Positions 32,931 to 40,557 of a stretch of DNA of 64,000 bases are shown in pieces (positions within the stretch are counted from its first letter, which is position 1; each line of letters starts with the position of its first letter). A program made the position numbers and the translations under genes. The notes under the pieces were generated by a model. It did not search any database. It was not told the origin of the DNA and saw only the letters and a list, made by a program, of their open reading frames with translations. The DNA comes from a gamma proteobacterium symbiont of Ctena orbiculata (lineage in GTDB: Bacteria; Pseudomonadota; Gammaproteobacteria; Chromatiales; Chromatiaceae). The DNA is taken from positions 1 to 64,000 of the forward strand of contig NATV01000117.1 in the NCBI GenBank assembly GCA_003094535.1. Reading direction: 5' to 3'.

Positions 32931-33869
32931 GTGTCTGTTTCGGATTTGAAAACACCCGGGTTTTTGGTCCTGGTTCTGGTCGGCACGGCAACAATTCTGC
33001 TGGGAACCCAGCTGCCGGGGGACAGTCGCCTGATGTTATCGCTTCAGGACTCCGGCCATTTTCTGATCTTCACCCTGCTGATGCTGGCCCTGTTGTGGCC
33101 ATATAGAAACTCGCGAAAGCCACCTGTCTGGCCAATGATATCGCTCGTTTTACTGTTCGGCCTTCTGGTGGAGCTGGTGCAATCCCTTATCGGCCGTCAA
33201 CCCAGCCTGTATGACCTGTTGATGAATCTTTTGGGTGTTGCCGCCGGCGGCATTCTGTTTTTTGGATTGATCAAACGCGCCATCTCTCCAGGTCTCAGCC
33301 TGGCCGCTGCAGCACTCCTCGCCCTGGCTGCATTCTCCCTGCCCATCTATTGGTTGATCGTCTATCAGGCGAGGGCGGCTGATTTCCCTCATCTGATCAA
33401 TACGGAGAGCGCTATCAGCAGCGCTTTGATAAAGGGCAGCAGGGGTGGTGTGATTCGCCGCATCGCCGTGGAGGAAGACTGGCGGATACCGCTGGAACTC
33501 GGTAACAAATCCTGTCTCTACGTTTCGCTGCAGGAGGGTCGCTGGCCGGGTGTTTCCCTGTTCGAGCCGAGCCCGGACTGGGGTGGCTACGATGTCCTGG
33601 TATTGGCCATCTATTCCGACCAGGCGGTTGAACTACCGTTGACCCTGCGGATCAATGATCAGAACCACAATAAACTGCCCAATGACCGATACAATCGCCG
33701 TTTTACGCTGCATCCCGGAATCAACCGTATCAGCGTTCCGCTGGAGGAGGTTGAGGATGCCCCTGAGGGACGCGAAATGGATCTGTCGGCCATCTCAAGG
33801 CTGATGCTCTATACGTCACCGGACTATACCGGCAACGGCTTTTGTCTGTTGTCGATGGCGTTGAACTAG
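32931..33869 (+). CDS. VanZ-like membrane protein with C-terminal beta domain
   Basis: 312 residues from GTG. Residues 1-150 hold about five hydrophobic helices with VanZ-like features (DSGHFLIFTLL, FGLLVELVQSLIGRQPSLYDLLMN). A soluble C-terminal half (about 165-310) follows, rich in beta strands and aromatic residues (DWGGYDVLVLAIYS, FTLHPGINRISVPL), similar to carbohydrate-binding beta-sandwich modules. It lies shortly after the HD-GYP-like gene. Substrate unknown; an envelope or polysaccharide role is an inference. Confidence 0.75.
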   Translation: MSVSDLKTPGFLVLVLVGTATILLGTQLPGDSRLMLSLQDSGHFLIFTLLMLALLWPYRNSRKPPVWPMISLVLLFGLLVELVQSLIGRQPSLYDLLMNLLGVAAGGILFFGLIKRAISPGLSLAAAALLALAAFSLPIYWLIVYQARAADFPHLINTESAISSALIKGSRGGVIRRIAVEEDWRIPLELGNKSCLYVSLQEGRWPGVSLFEPSPDWGGYDVLVLAIYSDQAVELPLTLRINDQNHNKLPNDRYNRRFTLHPGINRISVPLEEVEDAPEGREMDLSAISRLMLYTSPDYTGNGFCLLSMALN

Positions 33870-33922
33870 CGTGCCGATACAATTCGCCAGGATTCCATAA
33901 TCCTGCAAGGATGGCGGTTGAT

Positions 33923-33999
33923 TGGTCGGGGTGAGAGGATTTGAACCTCCGGCCCCTGCCTCCCGAAGACAGTGCTCTACCAGGCTGAGCTACACCCCG
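33923..33999 (-). tRNA. tRNA-Pro (CGG)
   Basis: The minus strand folds into a full cloverleaf: acceptor CGGGGTG/CACCCCG, D arm GCTC/GAGC, anticodon stem CTGTC/GGCAG with loop TTCGGGA (anticodon CGG), T arm with TTCAAAT, and an encoded terminal CCA. 77 nt. Confidence 0.96.
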
Positions 34000-34216
34000 A
34001 ATGCAAGAACCTCAGCGGAGCCAGGAGTTTACAGTAGGTCCCTTCAGCAAGCAACAACAGGAAATCCTGAGCTACATCCATTTTTTACCCGTTTGCTGAC
34101 TGCTAAAATTGTTTAATAAACCCTGTGACGGCTTCGTGTTACTCTTCAGGGAAAGGGATATGCTGGCGCCCGACTCTTCGCTACTGTTCAACAAAATAAT
34201 GAGAGGGGGATGTGGA

Positions 34217-34906
34217 ATGAAAACGACACACACGCATTTGGCTGGAGGAGTGCTGATCATCATTGGGATGTCGCTACCCATTGCCGGAGCCTTGGCCCAG
34301 GGTGGCTACATGCCTTACGGCTATGGACAGGGATATGCACCGCCCGGTCCTTATCAGATGCCGGTTATGCCGCCTCATCCCGCCTACGGCGGATACGGTG
34401 GCGCACCTGGCTATGGATACGGACCCTACCGGCAACCGTTCGGCGGTTACCGCTATACTCCGCCGCCGAACTACGAAGGCCCGCCGGAACCGAGCAGGCA
34501 GGCGACTCGCGGAATGCAGGATATGAGCGGCATGGAAGGGATGTCGGGTATGGATGGCATGCCCGGTCCGCAGGGTAAGAGGGATTTGACGGACTTGTCT
34601 GGTATGGAGGGTATGAGTGGCATGGAGGGTAAGTCGGGTATGGGCGGCATGGCTGGCCCGCAGGGTGAGCGCGACAGGGAGGGCATGTCAGGCATGCAGG
34701 GAATGTCTGACATGCAGGGAATGTCTGGAATGCAGGGAATGTCTGGAATGCAGGGAGCCCGGGCCTTGCCTGCCGTGCCGCTATTAAGGGGCGTCACCGG
34801 TACTTACAAGGTCTCCCCTTCCGGAGAGATTCTCCTTTTCCCCATAGCGTCAGAATCGACCGCGGCCCCTGCAGCGAAGGATTCCACTGAGGCGGAAATC
34901 CGATAA
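34217..34906 (+). CDS. Secreted Gly/Tyr/Pro- and Met-rich repeat protein (sulfur-globule-like)
   Basis: 229 residues from ATG 34217 (AGAGGGGG upstream). Signal peptide 1-28 (cleavage near ALA-QG). Residues 29-95 are Gly/Tyr/Pro rich (YGYGQGYAPPGPY, GGYGGAPGYGYGPY), like sulfur globule envelope proteins. Residues 100-185 are a low-complexity array of GMxGM units; the last four are 18-bp tandem DNA repeats (34685-34756) coding MSGMQG-type units. A short soluble tail follows. The Met spacing could also bind Cu(I). Convergent with soxYZ. Function is inferred from composition and neighbours; no catalytic domain is present. Confidence 0.7.
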   Translation: MKTTHTHLAGGVLIIIGMSLPIAGALAQGGYMPYGYGQGYAPPGPYQMPVMPPHPAYGGYGGAPGYGYGPYRQPFGGYRYTPPPNYEGPPEPSRQATRGMQDMSGMEGMSGMDGMPGPQGKRDLTDLSGMEGMSGMEGKSGMGGMAGPQGERDREGMSGMQGMSDMQGMSGMQGMSGMQGARALPAVPLLRGVTGTYKVSPSGEILLFPIASESTAAPAAKDSTEAEIR

Positions 34907-34921
34907 TCCCTTCTTAAACGC

Positions 34922-34947
34922 CAAGGGTAGCCGCTCCGCTACCCTTG
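34922..34947. terminator. Bidirectional terminator-like hairpin
   Basis: CAAGGGTAGC (34922-34931) and GCTACCCTTG (34938-34947) are perfect complements around a 6-base loop. It lies between the convergent Met-rich gene and soxZ. There is no long T-run, so efficiency is uncertain. Confidence 0.65.
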
Positions 34948-34961
34948 AGTTCCCTGGCTTC

Positions 34962-35285
34962 TCAGATCACTTCTATCTCGGCTTCCTTGTAGTAGCGTTC
35001 GCCATTCTGTCCACTCCAAATGAAACGAAAGCGCCCGCTGTTGTTAACCCTTACAAAGAACGAGAGATAAGGATTGCCCGAGGTTCCCGAGTCGAATTCG
35101 GCCTTGAACACTTCTGCCCCGCCGAATTCGCAGGAGAACTCCCCGATCAGATCCTTGGGTACAATCTCGCCATCCTGCCGGCGTCGCCAGCCAGACTCCA
35201 TCGGATGATTGAGCTTGGTCATCACCCGGATCACTTCCCCCTGCTTTGCCGTTCGGGGAACTTTTACATGTACCCGTTCGTTCAT
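34962..35285 (-). CDS. soxZ: Thiosulfate oxidation carrier subunit SoxZ
   Basis: 107 residues of immunoglobulin-like SoxZ fold. SoxZ pairs with SoxY in the periplasm. Family features: VHVKVPRTAKQGEVIRVMTKLNHPMESG near the N-terminus shortened here to its key residues HPMESG (SoxZ hallmark), and the aromatic end FRFIWSGQNGE. No signal peptide, as usual, since it is exported with SoxY. ATG 35285 has GGAGG 7 bp upstream and overlaps the soxY stop (ATGA). Confidence 0.93.
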   Translation of the reverse strand: MNERVHVKVPRTAKQGEVIRVMTKLNHPMESGWRRRQDGEIVPKDLIGEFSCEFGGAEVFKAEFDSGTSGNPYLSFFVRVNNSGRFRFIWSGQNGERYYKEAEIEVI

Positions 35286-35740
35286 CCGCAACCTCCCGCA
35301 CCGCCGGTGATCTTACTCCGCCCTTTGCCCAGATAGACGCTGCCATCACTCATTTCTGCCGCCACGACTACCACCTGGGTCTTAAGCAGACGGATGCGCG
35401 TGGAAACCTGGGCCTTGCCATTGGCGGGGCTGAGGTGGAACGAGGCAACCTCCGGGGTTGGATTGCGTTCGGCTACCACGTGAATTGCCCTGACGTAATC
35501 CTGTTCATTCATGGGGCTGTCCACTGAAATTCGGATGGGCACGAAGCGACCCTGGTCGGTTACCTTGGGCAGGGTGATGCTGATTCGCCCTTTTTGCGGT
35601 TTGACACCGCCTGTCAATTCCGCCAGACGCTTCTTTGCATCACGCGGTCCAGCCTGGGCGGAACCGACCAGGCCTCCGAGTGGAAATCCCGCGGCCGCCC
35701 AGGCGCCGCAGATCAGCAATAGTTGACGACGGTTTAACAT
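35282..35740 (-). CDS. soxY: Sulfur carrier protein SoxY
   Basis: 152 residues. A twin-arginine signal (NRRQLLLICG) precedes an Ala/Gly-rich cleavage region (GSAQA). The mature protein ends exactly in GGAGGCG, the flexible SoxY tail whose Cys carries sulfane sulfur, sulfonate or sulfite. A strong GGAGGTGA lies before the ATG. No soxAX, soxB or soxCD are in the window, so the carrier here is next to an octaheme cytochrome instead of the usual Sox enzymes. Confidence 0.94.
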   Translation of the reverse strand: MLNRRQLLLICGAWAAAGFPLGGLVGSAQAGPRDAKKRLAELTGGVKPQKGRISITLPKVTDQGRFVPIRISVDSPMNEQDYVRAIHVVAERNPTPEVASFHLSPANGKAQVSTRIRLLKTQVVVVAAEMSDGSVYLGKGRSKITGGAGGCG

Positions 35741-35767
35741 GGTTCACCTCCGATTCCGCTGCAGTGG

Positions 35768-37978
35768 TCAGCCATCGACACTATCCCTATCCTGTTGTTG
35801 CTCCCGTACCGCTTCAACCTCCTCCCAACCGGTCAGCATGGCTTTGATGTGGGCCATTACGGTATGTCCAGTCGTGGTCAGGTAGACGTGGCCGATAAAG
35901 AATATTGCCAGCAGATAGGCGGCGAGGGTGTGCACCAAGGCGACCATGCCCAGCTCCAGGGCACCCAGGCCCCATTGGCTCCAGTCGTTATAGAACAGAT
36001 AGAGCAGTCCGGATATCCACACCATCGGCGCCAGTACCAGCTTGAACAGCAGGTAGGCGAGGCGTTGCAGCGGGTTGTGCTTGTGCAGCTTGGTGGCGCG
36101 GAAGGGATGAGGCTGGTTCCTGAAGATATCCACCGAGTAGTAACGCGCCACCGCGACTACCTTCTCCGTGGTCGGAATATACTGGCGCCATTCGCCGGTG
36201 GTGATGTGCCAGAAGATGGCAAACACCCAGAGACCGATCAGCGTCCAGGCAGCCAGCGTGTGCAGGTTCATCGCCTGCTCGGTACCAAACAGCGTGTAGA
36301 TGCCGTGAATTTCAAAGCCGGTGATCAACATGAACAGGATCAATATCGCCTGGGCCCAGTGCCAGAAGCGCTCGAAGCGCTTGAAGATATAGATCTTCTC
36401 CTGCGGATGGGTCAGGTTACTTTCACCCTTGGGACGCAGCAGGAAACGTACGCCGCCGTGCAGCAAGACACCGGCCAGGGTCAACAGCAACAGGATCATG
36501 GCGATTCTGTCCATCCAGGCATTGCCGTGCTGACCGGGGATATAGATGCCGTCGATATTACCCAGCAGGCCCTCTTTGCTATGGCACTCGGCGCACTCAA
36601 GCGCTTCCTCTGCCGGTGCCACCATGTGGGTGATCGGCCACAGCATCTCCGTGGTGACGAAGTCGTAGTTGCCGCTGTAGGGCCGGTTTACCGCCTTCAT
36701 GCCGAGATCGATCGATTGTTCCCAGTTGAAGGTTTTCCAATAGCCCTTATCAGTCGTGGTCAGTGGCGCCACCAGGGTTTTGTATTCGCTGTCGTAAGGC
36801 TGTTTGCCTCGCATCACCTTGACCGGCCAGATACGGGTGTCCGGGGAGCCGGCATCCCCCAAAAACCTGTTGATCGAAACGATGGCAGCCGGATCGATTT
36901 TATCTTCGATCAAGGTATACAGCACGGTTCCATTAAACCAGCGGTACTCCGGCCGGGTCTGCATCTCCCAGGTGAAGTCGCCTTTTTTCGAGTTATAGAT
37001 CTCGAAACCCATGGCATCTTCAGTACCGAAGGGCTTCCCCTCCTGGTTCATCTTCCCCGCCTGGGACCAGTCCCACCAGAGCTTGGAACCGTAATCGCCC
37101 CGCGAATAGCGCGGTATATGGCAGGTCTGACAGGCAATCCTGTCGCTATGGTCGTTGAGTTTCTCCTGCCCTGTATGGGGGCTGGCGTCGTGGCAGGCGC
37201 GGCAGCTTGCGCGTCCCTTCTCCTCCCTGCCGGGTATCCTGATCCGCTGATTATCTGCGGCATTGGGTCTATAGCGGCTGCCTGCCAGCTCGTGCTGGTC
37301 GCCCTGGTGGCAGGTGGAGCAGGAGAAGTTGAGTCCTTCGGCATCCATGTGCACGTCGACAAAGTAGTCAGGTGCCACGAGGGTCGGGTCGATGTCGCCA
37401 TGTTTCACCGCCTTGGCGCCGCCGCCGGCGAAATGACAGCTGCCACAGCTACGCCGGCTGGTGGGGCCGACGTTCTGCGCGAACTTCTCGAGCTTGGGTC
37501 TTCTTTTGCCCGGATTGCGCAGCTGCTCTCTGGAGTAGAGGCCGGTGGTATCGTGACAGACCAGGCAGTCGACAGCCTCTTCGGAAGTGAAGTCGAAGCT
37601 GTCGTCTTTCCAGCCGTAACTGATGTGACAGGCGGAACAGGCGGCAATGTTGGGGCCGGCAGCGATGCAGAAGTTATTCAGGACATGCTTCTTGCCCAGT
37701 TTCTGTCCGGTTGCCGGATTGTCGTACTCCCATCGCCAGTGCTTCGATCTATGGATCTGCTTGGCGGCGTTGGTATGGCACTCGAGGCAGGCCCGGGTGA
37801 CTTCCGGTCCTGTCTTGAACTTAGTCTTTAGCTGTTCGAACTTGCCGTGGTCCGCGGTTGAATCCGGTGCCGGCGTTGCGCCTGCACGCGGGGTGGATAT
37901 CAGGGCCAATCCCAGCACCAGCAAGATTGCGGTGGCCCTGATCTGACGTTTGGTAAATGTATTCTGCAGAGGATGCAT
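35768..37978 (-). CDS. Octaheme tetrathionate-reductase-family cytochrome c fused to membrane cytochrome b
   Basis: 736 residues. Signal peptide 1-36. The periplasmic part has eight CxxCH heme motifs, at residues 64, 114, 138, 178, 220, 259, 283 and 462, and the NNFCIAAGPN segment (101-110) before heme 2, as in the octaheme tetrathionate reductase (OTR) family. From about 490 to 700 come five hydrophobic helices with conserved His (540, 573, 591, 683, 697), a cytochrome b561 / thiosulfate-reductase-type b subunit. The fusion makes a one-chain route between the quinone pool and the octaheme centre. OTR members can reduce tetrathionate, nitrite or hydroxylamine in vitro, so the substrate is open. 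ATG 37978 gives the signal peptide; the frame runs 47 codons further. It lies 27 bp before soxY. Confidence 0.88.
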   Translation of the reverse strand: MHPLQNTFTKRQIRATAILLVLGLALISTPRAGATPAPDSTADHGKFEQLKTKFKTGPEVTRACLECHTNAAKQIHRSKHWRWEYDNPATGQKLGKKHVLNNFCIAAGPNIAACSACHISYGWKDDSFDFTSEEAVDCLVCHDTTGLYSREQLRNPGKRRPKLEKFAQNVGPTSRRSCGSCHFAGGGAKAVKHGDIDPTLVAPDYFVDVHMDAEGLNFSCSTCHQGDQHELAGSRYRPNAADNQRIRIPGREEKGRASCRACHDASPHTGQEKLNDHSDRIACQTCHIPRYSRGDYGSKLWWDWSQAGKMNQEGKPFGTEDAMGFEIYNSKKGDFTWEMQTRPEYRWFNGTVLYTLIEDKIDPAAIVSINRFLGDAGSPDTRIWPVKVMRGKQPYDSEYKTLVAPLTTTDKGYWKTFNWEQSIDLGMKAVNRPYSGNYDFVTTEMLWPITHMVAPAEEALECAECHSKEGLLGNIDGIYIPGQHGNAWMDRIAMILLLLTLAGVLLHGGVRFLLRPKGESNLTHPQEKIYIFKRFERFWHWAQAILILFMLITGFEIHGIYTLFGTEQAMNLHTLAAWTLIGLWVFAIFWHITTGEWRQYIPTTEKVVAVARYYSVDIFRNQPHPFRATKLHKHNPLQRLAYLLFKLVLAPMVWISGLLYLFYNDWSQWGLGALELGMVALVHTLAAYLLAIFFIGHVYLTTTGHTVMAHIKAMLTGWEEVEAVREQQQDRDSVDG

Positions 37979-38060
37979 GACGATGCCACCAGCTGGTTCA
38001 TCGGCGGGGGGCAGGTCATGCCCCCCGGTGAAATACTTCTGGATCCAAGGGTCGTCCTGT

Positions 38061-39188
38061 CTAGTCAGGCGGCGTTGCTTTCGGCACACTGCCGTCCGGA
38101 TTGAAGGCGACGTTGGCATCGAGGAAGTAGATCTTCAGATCCTCACGCTTCATCCTCACGAGGTCATAGGCCTCGCCGCTGCGCGCGCCGGTGGAGCAGA
38201 AGAAGACGATGGGCTTGTCCGTCGGCAGTTTATCGACGTTATCCTCCACTTCATCCACGGTCATGATGACTGCCTTGCCAAAGGTGCCGTCCGACTCCAC
38301 CTCTTCCGGATCGCGTACGTCATACCAGTGGAAATCGTCTGGGTTGTCGGTTGCCAGCCTATTGAACGAGGCGATGCTGATGGTCCCCTCGTCTTCTCCC
38401 TCTTCGATTTTCAGCGCTGCTGCAGGCTTGGCTTTTGCCGTCATTTCAACGGTTTCACCATAGGCCTTCTTCCAGGCCGGGAAACCGGCCTGAAACAGAC
38501 GCACCTTGGTATAACCCAAGGCAATGGCCTTGGCCGCGGACTTCGGACTCAACGGACATTTGTAACCACCACAGTAGAAGATCAACGGCGTATTTTTGTC
38601 CGCAGGCAGCGTATCGACCATTTCATCGAACTGCCGTGCGGGGATGTTGATGGCCCCGGGCAGGTGACCTTTTTTGAATTTTCTCGCCGGCCGCGCATCG
38701 ACGATGGACGCTCCCTTGTTTTTGTCGATCAGCTTTTTCACGTGCTCTGCGCTGACCCCCGGAGGCAGGCTGCCGTTTTTGACCCAGTCGGGATAACCTG
38801 CCGCGTAGACCTTGACGTTGGTATATCCCAGCGCTTCGGCCTTGACTGCCGACTTGTGGCTCAATGGGCATTTCAGGCCGCCGCAATAGAAGATCAACAG
38901 GTTGGATTTGTTCTGCGGCAGCAGATGGGTCATCTTGTCGAACTGGCTGTTGGAGATATTGATCGCCGGAACGATATGACCCTTGTTGTACTTTCTCGCC
39001 GGTCTGGAGTCGACAATCAGCACCTCTTTCTTCGGCGGTATCGTTGCGTACTGGCCGACAAAGCCGGCATCGACGACCTCGTTGAACCACCAGTCGGGTT
39101 TTCCCTTGGCCTGGTCGGCGGCGAAAACTGGAAGGATTACAAATGTGGAGATTGCCGTGAAAACAATCCCTAGTACAAGGCGTTTCAT
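38061..39188 (-). CDS. Periplasmic triple-rhodanese protein
   Basis: 375 residues with a cleavable signal (about 1-24, ending VFAAD). Three rhodanese domains: about 40-145, 150-245 and 268-362. Domains 1 and 2 have an unusual two-cysteine loop (Cys102/Cys107 in YCGGLKCPLS, Cys206/Cys211 in YCGGYKCPLS). Domain 3 has a single-Cys loop (Cys331, CSTGAR). Rhodaneses move sulfane sulfur as a persulfide. First gene of the sulfur operon, 82 bp before the octaheme gene, with GAGGAAG before ATG 39188. Probably hands sulfur to or from SoxY (inference). Confidence 0.9.
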   Translation of the reverse strand: MKRLVLGIVFTAISTFVILPVFAADQAKGKPDWWFNEVVDAGFVGQYATIPPKKEVLIVDSRPARKYNKGHIVPAINISNSQFDKMTHLLPQNKSNLLIFYCGGLKCPLSHKSAVKAEALGYTNVKVYAAGYPDWVKNGSLPPGVSAEHVKKLIDKNKGASIVDARPARKFKKGHLPGAINIPARQFDEMVDTLPADKNTPLIFYCGGYKCPLSPKSAAKAIALGYTKVRLFQAGFPAWKKAYGETVEMTAKAKPAAALKIEEGEDEGTISIASFNRLATDNPDDFHWYDVRDPEEVESDGTFGKAVIMTVDEVEDNVDKLPTDKPIVFFCSTGARSGEAYDLVRMKREDLKIYFLDANVAFNPDGSVPKATPPD

Positions 39189-39403
39189 CGTGCTTCCTCG
39201 CTTTGGTTTCAATGATATAAAAACCTACCCATCGGGTTGGTTTGACGTTGAGAGAAACGCTTCAAATTTAATTATTTAGATACGGCGTCGAGGCTTTCTC
39301 TCATCCACCTAATTATTAAAATACGCATGTTCATTTATTTTGTTGACGGTGGTCAGTTCTAGTACCGATCCACAACAATCGTTGCCCCTATTAGCCTGCT
39401 TCG

Positions 39404-39417
39404 TTGATTTCGATCAA
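39404..39417. promoter_or_regulatory. FNR/Dnr-type operator upstream of the sulfur operon
   Basis: TTGAT-TTCG-ATCAA is a perfect match to the FNR/Dnr consensus TTGAT-N4-ATCAA. It lies 216 bp before the rhodanese start, between ispB and the operon, both leftward. A clear -10 box at class II distance is not obvious on the minus strand. The rest of 39189-39514 shows no gene. Confidence 0.7.
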
Positions 39418-39514
39418 CTGGCAAGCGGGTTAGGCAGTGGGAGAAGAAAAGGTGGATCAGTTTCGCTGCCGACAACAGAAATTGTAGTCATAAAAACGGA
39501 AACAGCTAAGGGAT

Positions 39515-40483
39515 TCAATTGGCCCTGGCGACCGAGAAATCCGCCAAGTCGGAGAGTGCCCGGCGATAGGGGGTATCGGGCAGCCGTTCGAGGGCGCGCT
39601 TCGCCTCTTCCGCCTCCGCCTGGGCGAGCTTTTGGGTGTAGGCGATGGCGTCGCTGTCGGCGATCGCCTGCATGACGAAGTCGATCTCTTCCAGGCCGCC
39701 GTTTTCGATTATCCCGGCCAGATGCTGGCGCAGTGCCGGATCGGCGCTCTTCATGGCCTGGATCAGCGGCAGGGTCGGTTTGCCCTCCGCCAGGTCGTCG
39801 CCGATATTCTTGCCGATCTCCACGTTGCTCGAGTTGTAATCGAGGGCGTCGTCAACCAGCTGGAAGGCGATGCCCAGGTGGAGTCCGTAGTCCGCCAGGG
39901 CGAGCTGCTGCGCCTCGTCGACCCCGGCGATGATACCGCCGAGACGGGCGCCGGCCTCGAACAGGGTGGCGGTCTTGCGCTTGATAACCTCCATGTACTC
40001 CGCCTCACTGGTATCGGGATTGTGCACGTTGAGCAGCTGCAGCACCTCACCCTCGGCGATACGGTTGGTGGCGTGGGAGAGGATATCCATCACCGGCATC
40101 TTCCCCACCTCGACCATCATTTCAAAGGAGCGGGAGTAGAGGAAGTCACCCACCAGTACGCTCGCCTCGTTGCCCCAGACCGCATTCGCCGTCTCCCGGT
40201 TGCGCCGCAGGTCAGAACCGTCGACCACGTCGTCATGGAGCAGTGTCGCGGTATGGATGAACTCGATGATCGCCGCCAGGTCGGTGTGCTTTTCACCCTC
40301 GTAGCTGCAGGCGCGGGCGGCCAACAGCACGATCATCGGGCGCAGACGCTTGCCGCCGCTATGGACGATATAGGCGCCGATCTGGTTGATCAGTACCACG
40401 TCCGATTGCAGTTGCCGGATAATGAGTTTGTCGACAGCTTCCATGTCGTCGCCGATGAGTTCGCGAATTGTTGTTATGTCCAT
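39515..40483 (-). CDS. ispB: Octaprenyl (polyprenyl) diphosphate synthase
   Basis: 322 residues. Both aspartate-rich motifs of long-chain prenyl synthases are present: LLHDDVVDGSDLRR (FARM) and QLVDDALDY (SARM). It builds the isoprenoid tail of ubiquinone or menaquinone. Stand-alone gene on the minus strand. Confidence 0.95.
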   Translation of the reverse strand: MDITTIRELIGDDMEAVDKLIIRQLQSDVVLINQIGAYIVHSGGKRLRPMIVLLAARACSYEGEKHTDLAAIIEFIHTATLLHDDVVDGSDLRRNRETANAVWGNEASVLVGDFLYSRSFEMMVEVGKMPVMDILSHATNRIAEGEVLQLLNVHNPDTSEAEYMEVIKRKTATLFEAGARLGGIIAGVDEAQQLALADYGLHLGIAFQLVDDALDYNSSNVEIGKNIGDDLAEGKPTLPLIQAMKSADPALRQHLAGIIENGGLEEIDFVMQAIADSDAIAYTQKLAQAEAEEAKRALERLPDTPYRRALSDLADFSVARAN

Positions 40484-40557
40484 AGGCCGTCAAGACTCGC
40501 ACAAAGTTGACGAATGCTAGGAGGGGTGCAACTGAGTGTCAAGCGGCTTATTGCCTG

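Noticed and set aside
33923..33999. tRNA-Pro considered as the integration site of the mobile island
   Set aside because: The integrase lies more than 13 kb away next to hyuA, with no tRNA fragment there.
33922..34116. Short open frame over the tRNA
   Set aside because: It overlaps a complete tRNA-Pro cloverleaf on the other strand.
34685..34756. 18-bp tandem repeats considered as a CRISPR array
   Set aside because: Repeats are contiguous, without spacers, and in frame inside the Met-rich protein gene. No cas genes are in the window.
35795..37831. Long open frame (678 codons) opposite the octaheme cytochrome gene
   Set aside because: Low-complexity, His/Gln/Gly-rich translation with no domain. 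The opposite strand has eight heme motifs and a cytochrome b, so this is a codon-bias shadow.
37950..39173. Open frame opposite the triple rhodanese
   Set aside because: The rhodanese strand has signal peptide, Shine-Dalgarno and active loops; the reverse frame has none.
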